The position numbers and the translations under genes were made by a program. From Bacteroidota bacterium (GTDB taxonomy: Bacteria; Bacteroidota; Bacteroidia; Flavobacteriales_F; PHOS-HE28): a stretch of DNA of 20,340 nt. Every line of letters begins with the position of its first letter. Position 1 is the stretch's first letter. This document shows positions 15,291 through 20,340 of the stretch, piece by piece. The stretch lies in assembly GCA_963169595.1 (NCBI GenBank), contig CAUJFM010000085.1:1-20340 (forward strand), written 5' to 3'. Below the pieces are notes generated by a model. That model was not told the DNA's origin, made no database searches, and saw nothing but the letters and a program-made list of their open reading frames with translations.

Positions 15291-15694
15291 CGATCGAAGG
15301 CGGGTAAGTTTCCGGAGTTTTCAACACGGCCCGGTTCCTCAGCATTGGCGCGGGAGGGATCCATTGTGCAACCTTGCAAGACATTTCTATTCACGATCGG
15401 TTAACAAGCTGCAGACCGCGCAGCTGTAGGGCGCTGGCGCGATGGCCCGGTCCGGGAACTCGCGTCCGTGTTGCGTTCCACGGGGGTGGTCCGCCGCAGC
15501 CAAGCACGATCTTCCGGGTTCCTGCCGAAGCGCGTCCGGAAAACGCATGTTCCACGGGACGCACAGGGGGGAGCCGCTCATCGTGGCCGCGGTGGGGGCC
15601 ATCGTGCGACGGTGCCGGTCGGACGAATGGCCCGAAGCCCTCCGTTCCACTGATGGGGGTCAGTCGGCGCCCGCCTTGGGGCTGCACCAACTGG
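15291..15694. other. Gene-free part of the nrdB / S58 peptidase divergent interval
   Basis: Frames remain open here on both strands because of the high GC, including a 93-codon N-terminal extension in frame with the peptidase, but none resembles a protein. The peptidase signal sequence begins only at 15721. One TAAGTTTC sequence (15305-15312) resembles a plus-strand -7 box with no partner. No tRNA, hairpin terminator or repeat was seen. Confidence 0.5.
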
Positions 15695-15702
15695 TATGTT
15701 TG
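15676..15702 (+). promoter_or_regulatory. Candidate promoter of the S58 peptidase gene
   Basis: TATGTTTG at 15695-15702 is an exact match to the Bacteroidota -7 consensus TAnnTTTG. A TTG at 15676-15678 lies 16 bp upstream, slightly shorter than the usual spacing. The predicted start near 15708 would leave a leader of roughly a dozen nucleotides before the ATG at 15721. This placement also supports that ATG over upstream in-frame starts. Confidence 0.5.
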
Positions 15703-15720
15703 TCATCGATCATCGGACCT

Positions 15721-16887
15721 ATGCTCATCAAGCCCACAAGTCTTCTTGTCGCCTGTTCGTTGTGCCTGTCCAGCATGGGTCAGACCGCGGCCAAACCGCG
15801 TGCACGCGAGCTGGGCATCCCCTTCACCGGGACACCCGGCACCTACAACGCCATCACCGATGTGCCGGGCGTGCTGGTGGGCTACACCACTATCATCCAA
15901 GATAATGGCCGACTGGTGCGCGGCAAAGGACCGGTGCGGACGGGGGTGACGGTGATCCTGCCCCGCGGCCGCTCGGACGAGGGCGCACCCGCCGCCTACT
16001 ACATCCTGAACGGCGATGGTGAAATGACCGGACTGCTGTACGTGGAGGATTACGGTATGGTCTACGGACCGATCGGCATCACCAACACGAGCAGCGTGGG
16101 CGTGGTCCGCGACGCCATCGGCGCATGGTGCGTGGAACATCACACCACCGGCCAATTGTTCGACTTCTCCTTCGGCCTGCCCGTGGTGGCCGAGACCTAT
16201 GATGGCATGTTGAACGACATCAACGGCCTGCATGTGACCCAGCAGCATGTGTGGCAGGCGCTGGACAGTGCCCGGTCGGGGGTGGTCCTCGAAGGCAATG
16301 TGGGTGGGGGAACAGGCATGAGCATGTTCCACTTCAAAGGCGGCAGCGGTACCTCGTCACGGGTGGTCGTCATCGATACGGCACGCTACACGGTGGGCGC
16401 CTTTGTGCAGGCCAATTTCGGCGCTCGAAAGGACCTGACCGTGGCGGGCGTACCCGTAGGTCATGAGCTCACCGATCTACTCCCCGTGTTCAACACCAAG
16501 GAGAAGGACGGCTCCATCATCGTGGTGATCGCCACGGACGCGCCGCTCCTGCCTTCCCAGTTGAAGCAGCTCGCCAAACGCGTCACCATCGGGCTGGCCC
16601 GCACCGGAGGGCTCGGCCGCAACAGCTCGGGCGACATCTTCCTGGCCTTCAGCACACGTGCTCCCTCCGCCAACGCAAAGGGTACGCTGGAGACCTGGAG
16701 CTCGGTACCGAAAGAGCAGCTGGACAAGCTGTACCAGGCCACGGCCGAAGCCACGGAGGAGGCCATCATCAATGCTCTGGTCGCCGCGGAGACCATGAAA
16801 GGCATCAACGACAACACGATACATGCTGTGCCCACCGACCGGCTGCAGGCCATCCTGCGGAAATACGGGCGCCTGACCGCCAAGTAG
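15721..16887 (+). CDS. Exported P1-family (S58, DmpA/BapA-type) aminopeptidase
   Basis: This is a 388-aa N-terminal-nucleophile hydrolase of the DmpA/beta-peptidyl aminopeptidase family, which self-cleaves into two chains and removes N-terminal residues from peptides. Visible family motifs are NAITDVPGVLVGYTTI, RTGVTVILPRG, GNVGGGTGM, FKGGSGTSSR and the cleavage/nucleophile site KDG-SIIVVIATDAPLL, placing the nucleophile at Ser265 after Gly264. RVTIGLARTGG and NSSGDIFLAFST complete the pattern. The N-terminus is a short signal peptide. A lipobox-like LVAC at residues 9-12 could make it a lipoprotein, but the hydrophobic stretch before it is short. The start at 15721 is preferred for the signal sequence and upstream promoter. 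It is convergent with the DUF3109 gene, and no strong terminator was found in the 35-bp gap. Confidence 0.9.
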   Translation: MLIKPTSLLVACSLCLSSMGQTAAKPRARELGIPFTGTPGTYNAITDVPGVLVGYTTIIQDNGRLVRGKGPVRTGVTVILPRGRSDEGAPAAYYILNGDGEMTGLLYVEDYGMVYGPIGITNTSSVGVVRDAIGAWCVEHHTTGQLFDFSFGLPVVAETYDGMLNDINGLHVTQQHVWQALDSARSGVVLEGNVGGGTGMSMFHFKGGSGTSSRVVVIDTARYTVGAFVQANFGARKDLTVAGVPVGHELTDLLPVFNTKEKDGSIIVVIATDAPLLPSQLKQLAKRVTIGLARTGGLGRNSSGDIFLAFSTRAPSANAKGTLETWSSVPKEQLDKLYQATAEATEEAIINALVAAETMKGINDNTIHAVPTDRLQAILRKYGRLTAK

Positions 16888-16922
16888 GCCCTGCGGCCCA
16901 GGTCCTTCGTCCCACCGATGGG

Positions 16923-17510
16923 TCAGGAACGCTCCGCCTGCTGCTCCAGCCAGGCCGCGTAGATCTCCTCCAGCTCGGCGTACCACTCCGCACCGTACTT
17001 GCGGGTCAGGGCATCCTTCAGGAAGCGGAACACCGGCACATCCAGCTTCTTGCCGCAGCTGCACGCGGGCTTGCAGATGGGCCAGCGGTGGTAGTTGAGC
17101 CCCTCGTGGAACTTCAGCTGGGTGATGCGGATGGGGTACAGGTGGCAGCTGATGGGTTTGCGGAAGGGGATCTTGCCCTCCTTCCAGGCCTTCTCGATGC
17201 CGCACAGCGCGATGCCGTTCTCGAACACGGTGAAGGCGCACTCCTTGTCGCCATCCACCAGCGGGGTCACCAGGTCGCCATCCTCGTCCACCACGCTGGT
17301 GCCGAACTCGGCCACCGCCTGCTGTCCCTTCTCGGGGATGTAGGGCTTGATCGTGGGCCACAGCTGCTTGATCAGCTCGGCCTCTTCGGCCTCCAGGGGC
17401 GCCCCGCTGGAGCCTTCCACGCAGCACGCGCCCTTGCAGGCATTGAGGTCGCAGACGAAGCGCTGCTCAAAGAGGTCTTCGGAAATGAGGGTGCCGCGGT
17501 GTTCGATCAC
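16923..17510 (-). CDS. DUF3109 family cysteine-rich protein
   Basis: This 195-aa protein is typical of Bacteroidota. It has ten cysteines in a metal-centre-like layout: C20 and C25, C29-C30 (CDLNACKGACC), C91, C103, C122 (SCHLYPIR), and C146, C150, C152 (CKPACSC). The CxxxxCxxxCC opening is like YkgJ/DUF3109 proteins thought to bind zinc or an iron-sulfur cluster. The biochemical role is not established. There is no signal peptide, so it is cytoplasmic. It is transcribed divergently from glyS across a 225-bp gap with an unusual inverted repeat. Confidence 0.9.
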   Translation of the reverse strand: MIEHRGTLISEDLFEQRFVCDLNACKGACCVEGSSGAPLEAEEAELIKQLWPTIKPYIPEKGQQAVAEFGTSVVDEDGDLVTPLVDGDKECAFTVFENGIALCGIEKAWKEGKIPFRKPISCHLYPIRITQLKFHEGLNYHRWPICKPACSCGKKLDVPVFRFLKDALTRKYGAEWYAELEEIYAAWLEQQAERS

Positions 17511-17603
17511 AGTGACCGCCGAAGCCTCGGCGAAGGCGGATGGTTCCGCGCTGCGAAGCTACGGGGCAAGGCCGCCATGCATGCGACCTGCGCATGGACC
17601 CCG

Positions 17604-17652
17604 ATGGACGGCCATGGACGCGCACGTCCATCGCGCGTCCATGGCTGTCCAT
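17604..17652. repeat. 20-bp inverted repeat built of ATGGAC/GTCCAT hexamers upstream of glyS
   Basis: The left arm 17604-17623 and the right arm 17633-17652 (GCGCGTCCATGGCTGTCCAT) are complementary at 19 of 20 positions around a 9-nt loop that itself contains GTCCAT. With the ATGGAC at 17594, six ATGGAC/GTCCAT hexamers fall within about 60 bp. It lies in the divergent interval between the DUF3109 gene and glyS. There is no T-tract, so it is more likely a binding site, RNA structure or small palindromic repeat element than a terminator. Confidence 0.75.
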
Positions 17653-17683
17653 TGAACACAGTGGAACAAGCCGAACGAACCGA

Positions 17684-17691
17684 CATCTTTG
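17684..17691 (+). promoter_or_regulatory. Possible glyS -7 promoter element
   Basis: CATCTTTG differs from the Bacteroidota -7 box TAnnTTTG at one position and would start transcription about 40 nt before the glyS ATG. The -33 position holds only GTGG, so support is weak. It is directly downstream of the inverted repeat at 17604-17652. Confidence 0.25.
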
Positions 17692-17735
17692 CAGCCGCGT
17701 TGCCGAAGGTTTCCAGGGCATACGCACCACGCACC

Positions 17736-19277
17736 ATGAGCAACCAGGAAGACCGCCTCAAGACCCTCATCGGCCATGCCAAGGAGTATGGCTTCGTGTT
17801 CCCCAGCAGCGAGATCTACGACGGCCTCAGCGCCACCTACGACTACGGTCCGTACGGCGTGGAGCTGAAGAACAACATCCGCCGCTACTGGTGGGAGTCC
17901 ATGACGAAGCTCAACGAGAACATCGTGGGCATCGATGCGGCCATCTTCATGCACCCCACCACCTGGAAGGCCAGCGGCCACGTGGACGCCTTCAACGATC
18001 CGCTCATCGACAACAAGGACAGCAAGAAGCGCTACCGCGCCGACGTGCTCCTGGAGGAGCACATGGCCAAGTACGCCGACAAGATCGAGAAGGAGGTGGA
18101 GAAGGGCCGCAAGAAGTTCGGCGAGGCCTTCGACGAGGCGCAGTTCCGCGCCACCAACCCCAACGTGAAGCGCAGCCAGGAGCGCATCGATGCTGTGGAG
18201 GGCCGCATGAAGGCCGCCCTGGAGGCCAACGACCTCGCCGGCCTGCGCCAGCTGATCATCGACGAGGAGATCAAGTGCCCCATCAGCGGCACGGGCAACT
18301 GGACCGATGTGCGCCAGTTCAACCTGATGTTCGCCACCGAGCTGGGCAGCGTGAGCGGCGAGAGCAGCACCATCTACCTGCGTCCCGAGACCGCCCAGGG
18401 CATCTTCGTCAACTTCCTCAACGTGCAGAAGAGCGCGCGGATGAAGATCCCCTTCGGCATCGCGCAGACCGGCAAGGCCTTCCGCAACGAGATCGTGGCG
18501 CGCCAGTTCATCTTCCGCATGCGGGAGTTCGAGCAGATGGAGATGCAGTTCTTCATCAAGCCCGGCACCCAGCAGGAGTGGTACGAGCACTGGAAGGCCA
18601 AGCGCATGGCCTGGCACCGCGCCCTGGGCCTGCCCGCGGACAACTACCGCTACCACGACCACATCAAGCTGGCGCACTACGCCGACGCCGCCTGCGACAT
18701 CGAGTTCCGCTTCCCCATGGGCTTCAAGGAGCTGGAGGGCATCCACAGCCGCACCGACTTCGACCTGGCCAACCACGAGAAGCACAGCGGCCGCAAGCTC
18801 ACCTACTTCGACCCCGAGGCCAACGAGAGCTATGTGCCCTATGTGCTGGAGACCAGCATCGGTCTGGACCGCATGTTCCTGGCCATCCTCAGCGCGGCCT
18901 ACGACGAGGAGAAGTTGGAGAACGGCGAAGAGCGCGTGGTGCTCCGCATCCCCGCCCCGCTGGCGCCCGTGAAGGTGGCCGTGCTGCCCCTGATCAAGAA
19001 GGACGGCCTGCCCGAAAAGGCCCGCGCCATCATGGACCGCCTGAAGCTGGACCACAACTGCCAGTACGACGAGAAGGACTCCATCGGCAAGCGCTACCGC
19101 CGCCAGGATGCCATCGGCACGCCCTACTGCATCACGGTGGACCACGAGACGCTCACCGACAACGCCGTCACCATCCGCGAGCGCGACAGCATGAAGCAGG
19201 AGCGCGTGCCCATCAGCGAGGTGGAGCGCATCGTGAGCGAGAAGGTGGATCTGCGGGGGTTGTTGAAGCAGCTCTGA
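17736..19277 (+). CDS. glyS: Glycyl-tRNA synthetase, dimeric (alpha2) class II type
   Basis: This 513-aa enzyme charges tRNA-Gly with glycine in the cytoplasm. It is the single-chain alpha2 type, not the alpha/beta GlyQ-GlyS tetramer of many bacteria. The N-terminus has the GlyRS signature SSEIYDGLSATYDYGPYG (24-41) and TWKASGHVDAFNDPL. LRPETAQGIFVNF (215-227) precedes motif 2, FRNEIVARQFIFRMREFEQME (249-269, given in part as FRNEI and FRMREFEQME). Motif 3 is in YVLETSIGLDRMFLAIL (369-385). The anticodon-binding domain covers ~410-513 (PVKVAVLPL to the end). The ATG at 17736 begins the conserved protein; upstream in-frame codons overlap the divergent gene. It ends 1 bp from the convergent AbiEii-like gene. 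Confidence 0.97.
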   Translation: MSNQEDRLKTLIGHAKEYGFVFPSSEIYDGLSATYDYGPYGVELKNNIRRYWWESMTKLNENIVGIDAAIFMHPTTWKASGHVDAFNDPLIDNKDSKKRYRADVLLEEHMAKYADKIEKEVEKGRKKFGEAFDEAQFRATNPNVKRSQERIDAVEGRMKAALEANDLAGLRQLIIDEEIKCPISGTGNWTDVRQFNLMFATELGSVSGESSTIYLRPETAQGIFVNFLNVQKSARMKIPFGIAQTGKAFRNEIVARQFIFRMREFEQMEMQFFIKPGTQQEWYEHWKAKRMAWHRALGLPADNYRYHDHIKLAHYADAACDIEFRFPMGFKELEGIHSRTDFDLANHEKHSGRKLTYFDPEANESYVPYVLETSIGLDRMFLAILSAAYDEEKLENGEERVVLRIPAPLAPVKVAVLPLIKKDGLPEKARAIMDRLKLDHNCQYDEKDSIGKRYRRQDAIGTPYCITVDHETLTDNAVTIRERDSMKQERVPISEVERIVSEKVDLRGLLKQL

Positions 19278-19288
19278 GCTAACTCAGA
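19273..19288. terminator. Small hairpin overlapping the convergent stops of glyS and the AbiEii-like gene
   Basis: TCTGAG-CTAA-CTCAGA is a 6-bp perfect stem that includes the glyS TGA on one arm and the opposite-strand TAG at the loop. The two genes are separated by a single base, so any termination signal must overlap coding sequence. It is short and lacks a T-tract, so its function is uncertain. Confidence 0.3.
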
Positions 19289-19905
19289 TAGTCCCGCACG
19301 ACCTTCTGGATCGAGGCCTTCACCCCTTCCCAGGTCTGTCCTTGCAGGCTGATGGGGTCCTCGCTGTCCTCGGCGTCCTTGAAATAGGTAACCGCACTGG
19401 GGATACTGATGGCCAGCATCTGGTCAGGATACTTGGCGCGGTGCCAGCCCATGATCGTGCTGAGGTCGTGATGCTGGAGCAGCGTATACAGGTCCCAGAA
19501 GTCCTTCTTCTTGCCTCGGCCCAGCAACGCCTGGATCTTCATTGCAGCGATGTCCGGATCGGCGTACATCCGAACAGGACCATGCCGTTCCAGTTCGGCG
19601 ATCCGGGCATGGGGGTACTTGACAATATCCACCTTAACTGCGCCGACGAAGCAGAACAGGCCGATGGCGGTTCCACGGCCGGGCTCGTAGTGGAAGGATG
19701 TGCCGAACTCCTCCTTCAATGCATCCCTGATGGCATCATGCTCGAACGTGCCACCGAAAAGATCCAGGTCCACGGAGAGGCGATGTCCATACCGAAGGGC
19801 CAGTGCGGTTCCGCCGACCAAGGCATGGTCGCGCAAGATGGGCATCGCCATCAACCGTTCTAGTACGGGGAGAGTCCCGGGTGGGAGCGCTTCAACATGT
19901 AGCAT
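19279..19905 (-). CDS. Nucleotidyltransferase of the AbiEii/AbiGii toxin family
   Basis: This is a 208-aa protein. The nucleotidyltransferase core is visible: VGGTALALRYGHRLSVDLDLF (about 30-50, with Gly31-Gly32 and the metal-binding pair Asp46 and Asp48), then the third acidic residue in KVDIVKYP (Asp93). The second family block, IAAMKIQALLGRGKKKDFWD, includes Lys123, Asp135 and Asp138. Family members act as toxins that transfer nucleotides to tRNA or other targets and are neutralised by a partner encoded upstream. Here the start lies 46 bp inside the upstream DUF6922-like gene, which indicates translational coupling. The gene is complete and all expected acidic residues are present, so it is probably active. 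Confidence 0.9.
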   Translation of the reverse strand: MLHVEALPPGTLPVLERLMAMPILRDHALVGGTALALRYGHRLSVDLDLFGGTFEHDAIRDALKEEFGTSFHYEPGRGTAIGLFCFVGAVKVDIVKYPHARIAELERHGPVRMYADPDIAAMKIQALLGRGKKKDFWDLYTLLQHHDLSTIMGWHRAKYPDQMLAISIPSAVTYFKDAEDSEDPISLQGQTWEGVKASIQKVVRDYLS

Positions 19906-20159
19906 CGGAAACTCTCCAAGGGTTCGTCCACCACTGCGCTGGCCAGGGACAAGCGATGCTCCGGCAGGAACTTCGCCTCCAGCAGCGCTGTGCGCACCTT
20001 GTCATCGCCGTAATAGCGTCGGCACTGCCGGATGTCCTCCACATCGCCCCGCTCGAACACGCGCTCGATCACAAAGCGCCACTTCGCATCCAGGTCCATG
20101 CGCTCATAGTCCACATCCCAGAAGATGCGGCGATCGAACACGGGCCTGGCCACTGACAT
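19860..20159 (-). CDS. DUF6922-like protein, probable antitoxin partner of the AbiEii-like toxin
   Basis: This is a 99-aa protein. The ATG at 20159 (MSVARPVFDRRIFWDVDYER) is chosen because family members begin just before the FWD-D-Y segment, and the further upstream in-frame part has no such similarity. Recognisable features are IFWDVDYERMDLDAKWRFVIERVFERG, in shorter pieces FWDVDY and RFVIERVFERG, then RRYYGDD, an ALLEAKFL helix, and ESFRCYMLK at the end. Small proteins of this pattern are commonly encoded directly before AbiEii-type nucleotidyltransferases in Bacteroidota. The gene overlaps the toxin gene by 46 bp, antitoxin first. The antitoxin role is inferred from context; it is not the winged-helix AbiEi type. 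Confidence 0.8.
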   Translation of the reverse strand: MSVARPVFDRRIFWDVDYERMDLDAKWRFVIERVFERGDVEDIRQCRRYYGDDKVRTALLEAKFLPEHRLSLASAVVDEPLESFRCYMLKRSHPGLSPY

Positions 20160-20242
20160 GCAGCGAAGGTACACCGGTGAGCAAGGCATGTAACTTCCGC
20201 TAACCCGAGGCGTCCTACCAGCAACCTCGTCCTTTTCCAACC

Positions 20243-20340
20243 ATGCGTACCCTCGCGCTACTGCTCACTGCGAGCACCATCGGCCATACATGGGCCCAAC
20301 AGCCCATCACGGCCACCATCGACCTGCGCGACCAGCGCAA
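20243..20340 (+). CDS. N-terminus of an exported protein (partial)
   Basis: The ATG at 20243 opens a frame that runs to the window edge (32 codons). It starts MRTLALLLTASTIGHTWAQQ, a short Sec signal peptide with likely cleavage near WAQ, followed by PITATIDLRDQR, which looks like the first strand of a beta-rich periplasmic or secreted protein. It is divergent from the DUF6922/AbiEii pair with an 83-bp gap. The family cannot be told from 32 residues. Confidence 0.7.
   Translation, partial: MRTLALLLTASTIGHTWAQQPITATIDLRDQR

Noticed and set aside
15175..15384. A 69-codon minus-strand frame upstream of nrdB
   Set aside because: It is Pro/Thr-rich low-complexity sequence with no recognisable features, and it overlaps the candidate nrdB promoter.
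15442..15720. A 93-codon N-terminal extension of the S58 peptidase
   Set aside because: It resembles no protein. The signal peptide and an exact TAnnTTTG promoter box support the start at 15721.
17540..19282. A 580-codon plus-strand frame and a 528-codon minus-strand frame overlapping glyS
   Set aside because: Both arise from high GC content. The composition is Arg/Pro/His-rich or Val/Leu/His-rich without domains, while the glyS frame has all class II motifs.

Overview
The window is chromosomal DNA of a high-GC member of the Bacteroidota, most likely Flavobacteriales-like. The evidence is two secreted proteins with type IX secretion (T9SS) C-terminal domains, one type B (gliding-motility CHU_C-like) and one type A (Por secretion tail-like). 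A DUF3109 protein, an AbiEii/DUF6922 pair and candidate promoters of the Bacteroidota TTG/TAnnTTTG kind agree with this. Shine-Dalgarno sequences are not conspicuous before the starts.

Layout. 1-5427 is an envelope and secretion region: the N-terminus of a Lys/Ala-rich protein, a 965-aa T9SS surface protein with a regular 74-residue repeat, a small predicted secreted protein, a 314-aa T9SS type A protein and a 170-aa beta-barrel-like protein. A strong hairpin separates the convergent genes near 3761-3796. 5428-6642 has no intact gene. It holds two ~90% identical REP-like composite repeats flanking the C-terminal remnant of a REP-associated (Y1, IS200-like) transposase, followed directly by sixteen 21-bp tandem units. 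6643-8594 carries a fibronectin type III protein, a stand-alone LuxR-type HTH protein and an unrecognised 236-aa protein.

8659-11286 is a single visibly AT-rich gene in GC-rich surroundings. It encodes an 875-aa protein with a DUF4062/TIR-like N-terminus and a STAND-like NTPase core whose Walker A lysine is replaced by leucine. It is probably an acquired anti-phage defence gene, placed just beyond the nrdA terminator.

11399-15132 encodes the two subunits of a eukaryote-like class Ia ribonucleotide reductase, nrdB upstream of nrdA. A candidate nrdB promoter has a perfect 16-bp C7G7-type palindrome in its spacer. 15721-16887 is a secreted S58 (DmpA/BapA-type) peptidase. 16923-17510 (DUF3109) and 17736-19277 (glycyl-tRNA synthetase) diverge from a 225-bp gap holding a 20-bp inverted repeat. 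19279-20159 is an overlapping DUF6922/AbiEii toxin-antitoxin-like pair, and the window ends in the signal peptide of another exported protein.

Housekeeping genes (nrdA, nrdB, glyS) are thus interleaved with exported proteins and three accessory patches: the REP/RAYT and tandem-repeat region, the lone STAND gene and the AbiEii module. The STAND gene and the REP/tandem-repeat cluster are the most interesting loci. All family assignments come from reading motifs by eye; no database search was made.
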